A stretch of DNA of 64,000 nucleotides from Streptomyces fuscichromogenes (GTDB taxonomy: Bacteria > Actinomycetota > Actinomycetes > Streptomycetales > Streptomycetaceae). Made by a program: the position numbers and the translations under genes. Each line of letters begins with the position of its first letter. Position 1 is the first letter of the stretch. The stretch lies in contig NZ_BMML01000007.1 in NCBI RefSeq assembly GCF_014645815.1, forward strand, positions 248,001-312,000, read 5' to 3'. The notes beneath the pieces are model-generated. The model was not told the origin of the DNA and made no database searches. It saw only the letters and a program-made list of their open reading frames with translations. Below, in pieces: positions 52,116 through 61,718 of the stretch.

Positions 52116-53149
52116 CCCCCGCCGGAGCGGGCACCGCGCGGGAGAACGGCGCCGGGAAGCCGGCGCCCGCGACCGACGGACCGATCCTGCGGATCGAGGA
52201 CCTGGTGGTGGAACTGCCGGGCCCGCACGGCACCCGGACCCGGGTGGTGGACGGCGTGTCCTTCGACGTGCCGCGGGCCGCCACCGTGGGGCTGATCGGC
52301 GAGTCGGGCAGCGGAAAGACCATGACCGCCCAGGCGGTCCTCGGCCTGCCGCCCGAGGGCGCCACCCTGACCGGCCGACTGCTGTGGCACGGCGAGGACC
52401 TGCTCGCCGCCACCCCGGCACGGCGCCGCGCGGTACGCGGCCGAGAGATCGCGATGATCTTCCAGGACCCGCTCGCCGCGCTCAATCCGACCCAGCGGAT
52501 CGGCCGTCAGATCGGCGAGGTGCCCCGCCGGGACCGGCTGCCGCGTGCCGAGGTGAACCGCCGGGTCGTCGAACTCCTCGACCGGGTCGGGGTGCCGGAG
52601 CCGGCCCGGCGGATGCGCGCCTACCCGCACGAACTCTCCGGCGGCCTGCGCCAACGCGCCGTGATCGCCATGGCATTGGCGGGAAACCCCGCGCTCCTGC
52701 TCGCCGACGAACCCACCACGGCGCTCGACGTCACCGTGCAGTCCCGGATCCTGCGGCTGCTGGCCGACATCCGGGCGGCGGACGGCCTGGCGATGCTGCT
52801 GGTCAGCCATGACCTGCGGGTCGTGTCGCACGTCGGCGAACGGGTGGTGGTCATGTACGCGGGACGGATCTGCGAACGCGGGCCCGCCCGTGACGTCCTG
52901 CGGCGGCCCGCCCACCCGTACACCGCCGCCCTGGTACGCAGCGTGCCCGCCGTCAGGACCCGTACCGCGCCGGCCGACCCGCTGCCCGGGGCCCCGGCGA
53001 CACCGGCGAACCGGCCGGTCGGCTGCGCGTTCCACCCGCGCTGCCCGCTGGCCCGCGCCCGGTGCCGCGCCGAACCGCCCAAGGTGCGGGAGGTGGCGCC
53101 GGACCGCTGGAGCGCCTGCCACTTCGCGGAGGAGGTGCCCGGATCATGA
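52112..53149 (+). CDS. Dpp-type ABC transporter ATPase 1
   Basis: DppD-like ATPase of 345 aa: Walker A GESGSGKT, signature ELSGGLRQRAVIAMAL, Walker B LLLADEPTTALDV, and the C-terminal oligopeptide-type extension (CAFHPRCPLARARC) that holds an Fe-S or structural cysteine cluster in this family. GTG 52112 overlaps the binding-protein stop (GTGA). Confidence 0.9.
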   Translation: MTPAGAGTARENGAGKPAPATDGPILRIEDLVVELPGPHGTRTRVVDGVSFDVPRAATVGLIGESGSGKTMTAQAVLGLPPEGATLTGRLLWHGEDLLAATPARRRAVRGREIAMIFQDPLAALNPTQRIGRQIGEVPRRDRLPRAEVNRRVVELLDRVGVPEPARRMRAYPHELSGGLRQRAVIAMALAGNPALLLADEPTTALDVTVQSRILRLLADIRAADGLAMLLVSHDLRVVSHVGERVVVMYAGRICERGPARDVLRRPAHPYTAALVRSVPAVRTRTAPADPLPGAPATPANRPVGCAFHPRCPLARARCRAEPPKVREVAPDRWSACHFAEEVPGS

Positions 53150-53982
53150 GCACGGGCGAGCGGGACCTGCTCGACGTGCGCGAGCTGTACGTCACCTACG
53201 GAGGCCGGGGCGGCGGGCGGCGGGGCGGGCACGCCGCGGTGGCCGGGGTGAGCCTGTCGGTGGCGCCCGAGGAGACGCTCGGGCTGGTCGGCGAGTCGGG
53301 CTCCGGCAAGACGACCGTGGCCCGGTGCGTGGCCGGACTGCTGCGGCCCCGCGCGGGGACGGTCACCTTCGAGGGACGGCCGCTCGGCCGCGCGGGACAC
53401 CGGCCGCCCGAGCTCCAGCGTGCGGTGCAGATGGTGTTCCAGGACCCGCGTTCGTCGCTGAACCCGCGGATGACGGTCGCCTCGGTCATCGCCGAGGTCT
53501 GGCGCACCCACCCGGTCACCGCACCCGAGGGCGACCGCACCGAGGCCCTGCACCGGCTCCTCGCCGCCATGGGGCTCGACCCCGACGTGGCCTCGCGGCG
53601 CGCGGGCGACCTGTCGGGCGGTCAGTGCCAGCGGGTCAGCATCGCCAGAGCGCTGGCGGTACGGCCCCGGCTGCTGGTGTGCGACGAGGCGGTGTCGGCG
53701 CTCGACGTGTCGGTCCAGGCCCAGATCCTGCGGCTGCTGGCCGAGCTGCGCGGCCGGCACCGGCTCGCGATGCTGTTCATCTCGCACGACCTGGGGGTGG
53801 TGCACCAGATCGCCGACCGGGTGGCGGTGATGCGCCGGGGCGTGATCGTGGAGGAGGGCCGGACCGTCGAGGTGCTGACCGCACCGCGCCACCCGTACAC
53901 CCGGGCGCTGCTGGACGCGGCCCTGGACCTGGACGACCCGGTGCCGGGGGACGGCACCGCCGACGGCGGGGCGGCCGGATGA
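53146..53982 (+). CDS. Dpp-type ABC transporter ATPase 2
   Basis: DppF-like ATPase of 278 aa: Walker A GESGSGKTT, signature DLSGGQCQRVSIARAL, Walker B LLVCDEAVSALDV. It lacks the C-terminal cysteine extension of ATPase 1. ATG 53146 overlaps the previous stop (ATGA). Confidence 0.9.
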   Translation: MSTGERDLLDVRELYVTYGGRGGGRRGGHAAVAGVSLSVAPEETLGLVGESGSGKTTVARCVAGLLRPRAGTVTFEGRPLGRAGHRPPELQRAVQMVFQDPRSSLNPRMTVASVIAEVWRTHPVTAPEGDRTEALHRLLAAMGLDPDVASRRAGDLSGGQCQRVSIARALAVRPRLLVCDEAVSALDVSVQAQILRLLAELRGRHRLAMLFISHDLGVVHQIADRVAVMRRGVIVEEGRTVEVLTAPRHPYTRALLDAALDLDDPVPGDGTADGGAAG

Positions 53983-56165
53983 GCGACAGCGGGGCCGGAC
54001 AGCGACGCGCCACCGCGACTCCCGCGTGGACCGGCCGGCGGACTCCGGCGCCGTCCGGCTGGAACACCTGGGACGTCCGCACGCACACCGGTATGAGCCG
54101 GCTGCCGTCCGGACCTCGGGTGAGGTTCGGCGTACTCGGCCCCGAGGGCCCGGTGCTCGACGGGTTCACCTGGCGCGACGGTCTCGAACGACTCGGGCCG
54201 CACACCGTGGACGGTACCTACGCCGAGGTGACGGTACGGGCGGCGGGGCACCGGTTGCGGCTGGAGTTCGCGGGCGGCCCCGGCGACGTCCTTCACGTCC
54301 GTGCCGAGAGCGGAGGCCAGGTCGTGCTGGCCGTGGAAGGCCTGACCGGCCACGACGAGCCGACGGACCGTCCGGGCACGGCGGACCGCGCCGCGGCCGG
54401 CATCGTCCGCGCGGACGAGCGCCGTTGGACGGTCGCCGCCTCGGCGCCCGCCCGCAGGATCGAGGGGGCGGCCGACGCGCTGGTCCTGGTGTTCCGCGGC
54501 CCCGGCACGGTGGAGCTGCGGATCGCGCCGGCCGACGCACCGGGCACGGTGCACCGGACCGCCGGCGTCCTCGCCGCGCACCGCGCCGCCGCCGACCGGA
54601 CCCGACTGCGCTCCGGCGGCTGGCTCGGCGCCGCCGCCGACGCTCTGACCCGGGCCGTCACCTGGAACACGATCCACACCCCCGACCTCGACCGGGTCCT
54701 CACCCCGACCTCCAGGGACTTCGTCTGCGCCGAGCGCAAGGGCTTCTACGGCACCTGGGCCCTGCACGCCTGGGACACCTTCTTCACCGGCCTCGTCGCC
54801 TCGGCCGTCGACCGGGACTACGCGCGCGGCATCTTCGAGCAGATCCTGCCGTACGCGGACGTGACCGGCATGATCCCGAACCGGGTCTCCGACGACCGGG
54901 GCCGCACCGACGACCGTTCGCAGCCGCCGGTCGGCGCGCTGACGGTGTACCAGGCCCATCTGGCGGGCGGCCTGTCGCCCGAGACCCGCGACACGGCACT
55001 GCTCGCCCGCACCTTCCCGGCCCTGCTGGCCTGGCACGACTGGTGGCCCCGGGCCCGCCGCGGGCCGCACGGGCTGCTCGCCTGGGGTTCCGACCCGGTC
55101 GCGGGCGACCCGGCCTCGGCGACCCTGGACCGGGCCAGACGCGAGTCGGGCCTGGACGACTCACCGATGTACGACGAGGCCCGGTACGACCCCGCGACCC
55201 ACACCATGGACCTCGCCGACGTCGGACTGAACGCGCTGCACATCGCCGATGCCGAGGCGCTGGCGGACATCGCCGGCATCCTGCGGGAGCCCGCCACCGC
55301 CGACCGGCTGCGCGCCGAGGCCGCCACGGCGAGGGCGATCGCCGACCGGCTGCTGTGGGACGACGCCCGCGGCGGCTACCGCAACCTCACCGCCGCGGGC
55401 ACCCATGATCCGCACGTCTCGCCGACGATGTTGTACGCACTGCTCGGCGGGCTGCCGGACGCCCGTCGCGCGGCGGCCATGGCCACCGACCTGCTGCGGC
55501 CCGAAGTGCTGGGTGGCGAACGGCCGTTGCCCAGCGTGGCCCGGGACGACCCCGGTTTCGCGGCGACATACTGGCGCGGCCGGATCTGGGCGCCGATGGC
55601 GTATCTCGCGGTCCGCGGGCTGCGGCGGTACGGGCTGACCGGGCTGAGCCGGCCGGTGGTGCGGGACCTGCTGCGGCTGTTCCTCGAAGAATGGCGGGTG
55701 CACGGCCACGTCAGGGAGAACTATCCGGCCGTCGGCGGAGAGAACCTGACCGGCTTCGAGAAGCGTTCGGACGGGCTGATGGCCTGGGGCGGCCTGCTGG
55801 CGTATCTCGCCTTCGGTGAACTGGCCGACGCACGCCCCGACGGCTGGCGGTTCGCCCACCCGGGCGAGCCGGCCGAGCTGCGCAACCTGCCGCTCGGCGA
55901 GGGCCGCCTCGACGTCCGGGCGGACCGGCGACTCACCGTCCACCTCGACGGAAGGGTCCTGCTGGACCTGGCGCCCGACGTCGTCGTACACGGATACCGG
56001 CGGACCGGTGAGCAGGTCACCGGGACCGCGGAGGGCACCGGCGACCTGCTCGTCACCCCGCCGGACGGCGGTCCGCCGGTGCCGGTGGACGTACGGGGCG
56101 GACATCGGAGCTTCGCCATCGGCCCGGACGGTGCGGCCGACGTGCGGGAAGGGAGCGGTTCATGA
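53979..56165 (+). CDS. Intracellular (alpha/alpha)6 glycoside hydrolase, GH63/MGH1-like
   Basis: A 728-aa protein without signal peptide. The first 230 residues form a beta-rich N-terminal domain. From about 235 to 630 comes an (alpha/alpha)6-barrel typical of GH63/GH37 alpha-glucosidase and trehalase relatives: GFYGTWALHAWDTFFTGLVA, GMIPNRVSDD, YWRGRIWAPMAYLAVRG and HVRENYPAVGGE. Candidate acids are Asp in HAWDTFF and Glu in HVRENY. ATG 53979 overlaps the previous stop (ATGA). Its substrate, presumably the imported glycoside, is not identifiable; such an enzyme has no place in known sialic-acid operons. Confidence 0.75.
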   Translation: MSDSGAGQRRATATPAWTGRRTPAPSGWNTWDVRTHTGMSRLPSGPRVRFGVLGPEGPVLDGFTWRDGLERLGPHTVDGTYAEVTVRAAGHRLRLEFAGGPGDVLHVRAESGGQVVLAVEGLTGHDEPTDRPGTADRAAAGIVRADERRWTVAASAPARRIEGAADALVLVFRGPGTVELRIAPADAPGTVHRTAGVLAAHRAAADRTRLRSGGWLGAAADALTRAVTWNTIHTPDLDRVLTPTSRDFVCAERKGFYGTWALHAWDTFFTGLVASAVDRDYARGIFEQILPYADVTGMIPNRVSDDRGRTDDRSQPPVGALTVYQAHLAGGLSPETRDTALLARTFPALLAWHDWWPRARRGPHGLLAWGSDPVAGDPASATLDRARRESGLDDSPMYDEARYDPATHTMDLADVGLNALHIADAEALADIAGILREPATADRLRAEAATARAIADRLLWDDARGGYRNLTAAGTHDPHVSPTMLYALLGGLPDARRAAAMATDLLRPEVLGGERPLPSVARDDPGFAATYWRGRIWAPMAYLAVRGLRRYGLTGLSRPVVRDLLRLFLEEWRVHGHVRENYPAVGGENLTGFEKRSDGLMAWGGLLAYLAFGELADARPDGWRFAHPGEPAELRNLPLGEGRLDVRADRRLTVHLDGRVLLDLAPDVVVHGYRRTGEQVTGTAEGTGDLLVTPPDGGPPVPVDVRGGHRSFAIGPDGAADVREGSGS

Positions 56166-57778
56166 GCGCGCCGACGTCGGCGGCCGCGGACCTCCTCGTC
56201 GTGGGCGGGGGCCTCGGCGGGGTCGCCGCGGCGCCGGCCGCCCTCGACCGGGGGCGGACGGTCCTGCTCACCGAGGAGACCGACCGGATCGGCGGCCAGC
56301 TCACCAGCCAGGGCGTACCGCCCGACGAGCACGCCTGGATCGAGCAGTTCGGTGCCACCCGCACCTACCGTGCGCTGCGCGACGCGATCCGCGAGCACTA
56401 CCGGACCTGGTATCCGCTCACCGAGGAGGCCAGGCGGCGCCGGTATCTCGACCCGGGCGAGGGACGGGTGAGCGCGCTGTGCCACGAACCGCGGGTGGCC
56501 GCCGCCGTGCTGGCGGCCATGGTCGCCCCGTACGTGGCCGCGGGCCGGTTGCGGATCCTGTACCGGCACCGCCCGGTGGCCGCCGCCGTGGACGGCGACC
56601 GGGTACGGGCCGTGGTCGTCGAAGGGCCGGACGGCACACGGGCCGAGGTGTCGGCGCCGTTCGTCCTGGACGCGACGGAACTCGGCGACCTGCTGCCGCT
56701 GACCGGCACCGAGCACGTGACGGGCTTCGAGTCGCGGCGGGACACCGGGGAGCCGAGCGCGCCCGACCGGGCCCGGCGGGCCACCATGCAGGCGTTCTCC
56801 TGGGTGTTCGCCGTCGACCACCGGGCCGGGGAGGACCACACCGTCGACCGCCCGGCCGGTTACCGGCACTGGGCCGCCTACCACCCCCCGAAGTGGCCGA
56901 ACCGGCTGCTCAGCCTGAGCGCACCCGACCCGAGGACGCTGGAGACCGTGGCGCGCGCGTTCCCTCCGAACGCCGGCTCGGGGGCGGTCGTCGCCGACCA
57001 GAGCAAGGACGCGGGCGACAAGGAACTGTGGGAGTTCCGCCGGGTGTTCTCCCGGAGGCTGTTCCGGCCGGGGTTCGCCGCGAGCGATGTGACCATCGTC
57101 AACTGGCCCGTGATCGACTACCTGCCCGGACCGCTGATCGGGGTGGCCGACGAGGAGCGGGACCGGCATCTGGCGGCCGGAGCCCGTGAGCTGAGCATGA
57201 GCATGCTCTACCGGCTCCGGACCGAGGCACCCCGCCCCGACGGCGGCACCGGCCGGCCCTGCCTGCGGCTGCGCGGCGATGTACTGGGCACGGCCGACGG
57301 GCCGGCCAAGGCGCCGTACATCCGCGAGTCACGCCGGATCGTCGCCCGGCGCCGGATCGTCGAACAGGGCCTGTCCCTCGCCGTACGGGGCGAGCACGGC
57401 GCGGTGCGCCACCCGGACTCGGACGGCATCGGGATGTACCGGATCGACCTGCATCCCTCCACCGGCGGGGACACCTGCATCGACGTGGCCGGCAGCCCCT
57501 TCCGGATCCCGCTGGGCGCGCTGCTCCCGGTGCGGGTGCGGAACCTGCTGCCGGTGTGCAAGAACATCGGCACCACCCACATCACCAACGGCTGCCACCG
57601 CCTCCACCCCGTCGAGTGGAACATCGGCGAGGCGGCCGTCTCACTGGCCGCGCACTGCCTCGACAACCGGCTGGATCCGGAGCAGGTGTACGAGGACACC
57701 GAGCGCCTGCACCGCTTCCAGGACGAACTCACACGCGCCGGGGTGGAACTGGCCTGGCCCGAGGTCAAGGGGTACTGA
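56162..57778 (+). CDS. FAD-dependent oxidoreductase (PF12831-type)
   Basis: Flavoprotein of 538 aa with the dinucleotide loop LLVVGGGLGGVAAAPAALDR at residues 10-29 (the family usually has GGTGGVAAA), the TEETDRIGGQLTSQGVPPDE signature, DATELGDLLPLTG, and a C-terminal NIGTTHITNGCHRLHPVEWN region. It resembles FAD_oxidored proteins found in glycan-use loci, whose reaction is mostly undefined. It probably oxidises or dehydrates a sugar intermediate in the cytoplasm. ATG 56162 overlaps the upstream stop (ATGA). Confidence 0.8.
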   Translation: MSAPTSAAADLLVVGGGLGGVAAAPAALDRGRTVLLTEETDRIGGQLTSQGVPPDEHAWIEQFGATRTYRALRDAIREHYRTWYPLTEEARRRRYLDPGEGRVSALCHEPRVAAAVLAAMVAPYVAAGRLRILYRHRPVAAAVDGDRVRAVVVEGPDGTRAEVSAPFVLDATELGDLLPLTGTEHVTGFESRRDTGEPSAPDRARRATMQAFSWVFAVDHRAGEDHTVDRPAGYRHWAAYHPPKWPNRLLSLSAPDPRTLETVARAFPPNAGSGAVVADQSKDAGDKELWEFRRVFSRRLFRPGFAASDVTIVNWPVIDYLPGPLIGVADEERDRHLAAGARELSMSMLYRLRTEAPRPDGGTGRPCLRLRGDVLGTADGPAKAPYIRESRRIVARRRIVEQGLSLAVRGEHGAVRHPDSDGIGMYRIDLHPSTGGDTCIDVAGSPFRIPLGALLPVRVRNLLPVCKNIGTTHITNGCHRLHPVEWNIGEAAVSLAAHCLDNRLDPEQVYEDTERLHRFQDELTRAGVELAWPEVKGY

Positions 57779-58821
57779 TGGGCGGTCGGGAAGCGCCCCG
57801 GAGCGGTGCGGTGCCCGGTCGACGTCCGGCTGTGCCACGGGGCGCGACCGGCCACGACGGTACCGCGGCCGAACGACCGCCCGGCCCGGCACGCGCTGTG
57901 CGGAGCCCGGTCGACGGCCGCGCGTTGCTCGCCGGTGTCGTCGTCCCGTTGGTCACGCCGATGGACCGGCCGGGACGGCCCTCGGCGCCGGCCGCCGACC
58001 TCCTGCTCGGCGCACTGGCGGCGGCGGGCACCCGCGGCCTGATGCTCTTCGGCAGCAACGGCGAGGGCCCGCTGCTCCGCACGGCACACCTGGGCGACTT
58101 CGCCGCCGAGATGGCGGCGCGCTGGCGTGAACTGGTCCCCGACGGGCCGGTGCTGGTGAACATCACCGCTCCCGGCACCGCCGAGGCGCTGGCGCGGGCG
58201 GAGGCCGTCCTGCCCGCCGCGCCGGACGCGCTGGTCCTCAGCCCGCCGATCTACTTCCACCACCGGCACGACGAGATCGTCACCCACTACGCCGTCCTGG
58301 CCGGCCTCGGCGTTCCCGTCGTCGCCTACAACGCGCCCCGCTACGCCAGTCCGCTGACCCCCGCCCTGCTCGACGACCTGACGGGTCTCGCGCACCTGGT
58401 GGGCGTCAAGGACAGCTCGGGCGACCTCGCGCTGTTCGGCCACGCCCTCGCGGCCGCCCGGCGGCGCCCCGGCTTCGGCGTCAGCCAGGGTGCGGAGCGG
58501 CGGGCGCTCGACGCGCTGCGGCTCGGGGCCGACGGCGTGGTGCTCGGGGTGGCCAACCTGGCGCCCGCGGCGACCGTCGAGCTGTTCCGGGCCCACCGCG
58601 AAGGCCGGGCCGAGGACGCGCTGCGCGCGCAGCAACTGCTCGACCAGGTGCTGGCGTTGCACACCGTACGCCCCGGTGTCCCGGCGCTGAAGGCGGTCCT
58701 CGCCGCACGAGGCCTGTGCCCGCCGCACGCCGCGGCGCCCTTCACACCGTGCTCCGACAAGGAGCGGCAGTCCCTGCTCGAACTGCTCGCGCCCCTCGAC
58801 GCACATCTCGTACGCGCCTGA
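57778..58821 (+). CDS. Dihydrodipicolinate synthase/N-acetylneuraminate lyase family protein
   Basis: Class I aldolase of the NanA/DapA family, 347 aa. Schiff-base Lys211 is in VGVKDSSGDL, Tyr184 in VAYNAPRY, and GSNGEG corresponds to the GxTGE carboxylate loop. It has an unusual Arg/Pro-rich N-terminal extension of about 50 residues before the barrel; a later internal start is possible though none has a clear ribosome-binding site. ATG 57778 overlaps the FAD gene stop (TGATG). A pyruvate-releasing cleavage of a keto-deoxy sugar acid is the expected role. Confidence 0.8.
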   Translation: MGGREAPRSGAVPGRRPAVPRGATGHDGTAAERPPGPARAVRSPVDGRALLAGVVVPLVTPMDRPGRPSAPAADLLLGALAAAGTRGLMLFGSNGEGPLLRTAHLGDFAAEMAARWRELVPDGPVLVNITAPGTAEALARAEAVLPAAPDALVLSPPIYFHHRHDEIVTHYAVLAGLGVPVVAYNAPRYASPLTPALLDDLTGLAHLVGVKDSSGDLALFGHALAAARRRPGFGVSQGAERRALDALRLGADGVVLGVANLAPAATVELFRAHREGRAEDALRAQQLLDQVLALHTVRPGVPALKAVLAARGLCPPHAAAPFTPCSDKERQSLLELLAPLDAHLVRA

Positions 58822-58824
58822 TCC

Positions 58825-58870
58825 CGCACCCGCACCCGCACTTGGACCCGCACCCGCACCCGCACCCGAT
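58825..58870. repeat. Hexamer tandem repeats (CGCACC)
   Basis: The spacer before the sialidase gene consists largely of CGCACC units, interrupted once by a TTGG. It is a low-complexity run probably produced by slippage. Confidence 0.8.
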
Positions 58871-58936
58871 CCGGTGCGCGTAACCCTCCGCACCGGTTCC
58901 CGCTCCTCCGTACCCGCCCGAAAGGGGTGCCCCACC

Positions 58937-61063
58937 ATGTCCGACAGCGGACCGCACCACCCCGTGATGAACCGCAGATCCTTCGCCCTGGGGGCCGTCG
59001 GCGCCACGGCGAGCGCCGCGTTGGGGGCGGTGGCCCTCGGATCACCGGCCCGCGCCGCCGACCGCACGTCCGTATCCGGCCGGCCCGGCGCCTTCTTCGA
59101 GGAGCAGACCCTCTGGGACTCCGGCGAGGGCCCGCTCGTGAGCTATCACGTCCATGCGCTCGCCGTGCTGCCCGACGACACCGTCCTGGCGGTGACCGAG
59201 GGCCGCCACGAGGTGTGCGACGCCGGTCCGCGCGATCTGCTGCTGCGCCGCAGCACCGACGGCGGCCGCACCTGGGCGGCGAGCAGCACCCTGGTCGCCT
59301 CCGTCGACGGCGAGTCCTGGGGCAACCCGGCGCTGGTCGTGGACCGGGAGACGGGAGAGGTCTTCCTCTTCTACATGCTCTCGCTCCGGCTCCCGGAGAA
59401 CACCTCCTGCTCGGGCGACTCGGGCGAGCTGTACGTGATCTCCAGCCGGGACAGCGGCCGGACGTGGAGCGAAGTACGGAGCCTGGCGGGCCTGTTCGAC
59501 GGCTTTCCCTACAACTGGGCGCTGCACGGCCCGGGTCCGGGCCACGGACTCCAGTTGCGCTCCGGCCGTCTGCTGCTCAACTGCCTGCACCGCAGGGTGA
59601 TCGTCGGCAACACCGTGGCCCAGCGGTACTACGGTGTCGCGCCCCTCTGCAGCGATGACCACGGCGCCAGCTGGCAGGCCACCGGCGCGGTGCCGGTACA
59701 GGTCGCTTACCCCGTCAACGAGGCGCGGATGGTGCAGCGCGCCGACGGCACGGTGTTCGTCGACGGCCGCTTCGCGTCGGGCGGCGAGAACCAGCGGATC
59801 GTCTCCGTGAGCACGGACGACGGCATGACCTGGTCACAGCCGGCGCTCGACGGCAGCACCGGCTCCTTCAACGCGGTGGACGCCGGCCTGCTGCGCTACA
59901 CCGGCGGCCCCGGCGATCACGCCCCCGGGCGGGTGCTGTTCAGCCGCCCCGACTCACCCGTCAGACGCAACATGACGGTGGGAGTCAGCTACGACGACGG
60001 CTTCTCGTACCGCTACCAGCGGGTCGTCAACGAGAACCGCTCCTTCTACTCGGACCTCGCCCGGCTGTCCGACGGCACCATCGTGCTGCTCTACGGCTGC
60101 GACGGTGACATGGCGAGTGTGCCGCTCCGGGTGAACGTCTGCCGCTTCTCGCTCGACTGGCTGACCCGCGGCCGCGACAGCCTCCGTCACGGCCCGCACT
60201 ACCGGGAGGCCGTGATCGCGCTGGCCGAAGCGGACCGGACCGTCACCGGGGGCGCCGTGCAGAACGTCGCCGACCCGCTCGCCCGCCGCGGCGAGCGACT
60301 GGTCCTCACCCCCGAACAGGTCGGCGGCGAAGTGGAGTTCGCCTTCCGGGTGCCGCGCACCGGTGCCTACGAGCTGCTGCTGCGGTACCACCGCTCGGCG
60401 GACGGCGCACTGACCACGGTGACGATGGACCGCACCGATCTGCCCGCTCTCTCGATCGACACCACGGCGCAGACGGCCGACGGCTTCGACCTGGCCCACC
60501 TCGGGACCACCCGGCTGCGCGCCGGACGGCACACCCTGCGCTGCGCGGTGACGGGACCCGGCAGGGGCGGCGGCACCCGGCTGGGCCTCGACTCACTCAG
60601 CCTGATCCGGGCGCCGGGCTCCGCCGACGTACGCGCGGAGGTGGTCGTGGACAACGACCGGCTGGGCTTCGAGATCGTCAGCGGCAGCTGGCCGACGGCG
60701 ACCGCGGACCCCGGCTTCTGGTCGGGCAACTACCGTACGGCGCCCGCGGGTTCGGGTGGGCGGAAGGTGCGCTGGCGGCCGGCCGTGCCCCAGGACGGTG
60801 GGTACGAGGTCCAGGTGTCCTGCCCGCCGGCCGCCGGCCGGGCGAGCAATGCGCCCTACACCGTCGTCCGGGCGGACGGCTCGACGACCACCGTACGCAT
60901 CGACCAGCGGGCCGCGGGCGCCACCGATCCGCGCGGCGGTACCTGGTTCTCGCTCGGGGTGTTCGAGCTGGCGGCCGGACTCGGTACCGCGGTCGAGCTG
61001 ACCGACGACGCCGACGGCCCGGTGGCCGCCGACGCGGTTCGGCTGCTGGGTCCGCTGACCTGA
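58937..61063 (+). CDS. Tat-exported sialidase-like protein with golvesin-type domain
   Basis: A 708-aa secreted protein. The Tat signal contains NRRSFALGAVGA and ends near ARAA (residue 38). The propeller (about 45-410) carries four Asp boxes: STDGGRTW, SRDSGRTW, SDDHGASW and STDDGMTW. The C-terminal 300 residues are two beta domains; the last (560-708) resembles golvesin/xanthan-lyase CBD modules. Arginines suited to a carboxylate-binding triad exist (VNEARMVQ, PVRRNMTVG) but cannot be assigned from sequence alone. ATG 58937 follows AAAGGGG. It probably releases the substrate taken up by the preceding ABC system. Confidence 0.75.
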   Translation: MSDSGPHHPVMNRRSFALGAVGATASAALGAVALGSPARAADRTSVSGRPGAFFEEQTLWDSGEGPLVSYHVHALAVLPDDTVLAVTEGRHEVCDAGPRDLLLRRSTDGGRTWAASSTLVASVDGESWGNPALVVDRETGEVFLFYMLSLRLPENTSCSGDSGELYVISSRDSGRTWSEVRSLAGLFDGFPYNWALHGPGPGHGLQLRSGRLLLNCLHRRVIVGNTVAQRYYGVAPLCSDDHGASWQATGAVPVQVAYPVNEARMVQRADGTVFVDGRFASGGENQRIVSVSTDDGMTWSQPALDGSTGSFNAVDAGLLRYTGGPGDHAPGRVLFSRPDSPVRRNMTVGVSYDDGFSYRYQRVVNENRSFYSDLARLSDGTIVLLYGCDGDMASVPLRVNVCRFSLDWLTRGRDSLRHGPHYREAVIALAEADRTVTGGAVQNVADPLARRGERLVLTPEQVGGEVEFAFRVPRTGAYELLLRYHRSADGALTTVTMDRTDLPALSIDTTAQTADGFDLAHLGTTRLRAGRHTLRCAVTGPGRGGGTRLGLDSLSLIRAPGSADVRAEVVVDNDRLGFEIVSGSWPTATADPGFWSGNYRTAPAGSGGRKVRWRPAVPQDGGYEVQVSCPPAAGRASNAPYTVVRADGSTTTVRIDQRAAGATDPRGGTWFSLGVFELAAGLGTAVELTDDADGPVAADAVRLLGPLT

Positions 61064-61088
61064 GGAGCGGGACCCGCGCGGCCTCCCG

Positions 61089-61718
61089 TCACGGGGTCTC
61101 GGCGGGCAGGATGAACAGGCCGGCGACCTTCTCGTCCGTGTCGAACGAGACCCGGGCCTTCATGTCGCCGGCCTCGTAGCGCAGGGGGACGTCGACGACC
61201 GTGTGGTCGCCGATGCGCCGGACGAGCGGTTCCGCCTCACCGAAGCCCTCGAACGCGCCCACCAGGCCGGCGACCGTGGCCATGCCGCTGCCGCGCACCT
61301 CCTCGGTGAACGCCTCCAGGACCTGGGCGTCGAAGGACCGCCGGGCCTGGTCCAGGCGCCCTTCGAGGACGTCGATGACGATCTCGCGGGCCCGCCCGGC
61401 GGCGTCGGTCATGCGTACGGTCTTGTCCATGGGTTCTCCGGTCCGGGGGTCGACGGGCTTGCCGAACCGCTGGAACGCGGCCTGGCGGGTGACGCCGAGC
61501 AGGTCCCCGATCTCCTGCCAGGTGTGACCGGCGTCCCGGGACTGCTGGACGCACAGCCTGAGCATGTGTTCGGCCAGATCGTCCACGTCCCGGGAGTGCC
61601 GCACGAGGTCGAGATAGGCGGGCGGGGCCAGCGGACTGGCCAGCGCCTCGGCCAGCACCGAGGCCCGCCCGGCCAGTTCGGCGCTCAGCGAGGCGAGGCT
61701 CATGGAGGAGTCGGTCAC
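61089..61718 (-). CDS. HTH protein with DUF3887-like domain
   Basis: About 209 aa. Residues 50-85 contain a sigma-region-4-like HTH (WQEIGDLLGVTRQAAFQRFG), and the last 90 form a DUF3887-type domain (RRSFDAQVLEAFTEEV, VVDVPLRYEAGDMKARVSFD). No ribosome-binding site precedes any start. A TTGACA at 61749-61754 (minus strand) would place the transcript start near GTG 61718, so leaderless translation is proposed; ATG 61703 and ATG 61733 are alternatives. A palindrome covers the promoter. Confidence 0.7.
   Translation of the reverse strand: MTDSSMSLASLSAELAGRASVLAEALASPLAPPAYLDLVRHSRDVDDLAEHMLRLCVQQSRDAGHTWQEIGDLLGVTRQAAFQRFGKPVDPRTGEPMDKTVRMTDAAGRAREIVIDVLEGRLDQARRSFDAQVLEAFTEEVRGSGMATVAGLVGAFEGFGEAEPLVRRIGDHTVVDVPLRYEAGDMKARVSFDTDEKVAGLFILPAETP

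Noticed and set aside
58825..58870. CGCACC repeats considered as a regulatory repeat array
   Set aside because: Low complexity with an irregular interruption and no palindromic units; slippage is a simpler explanation.
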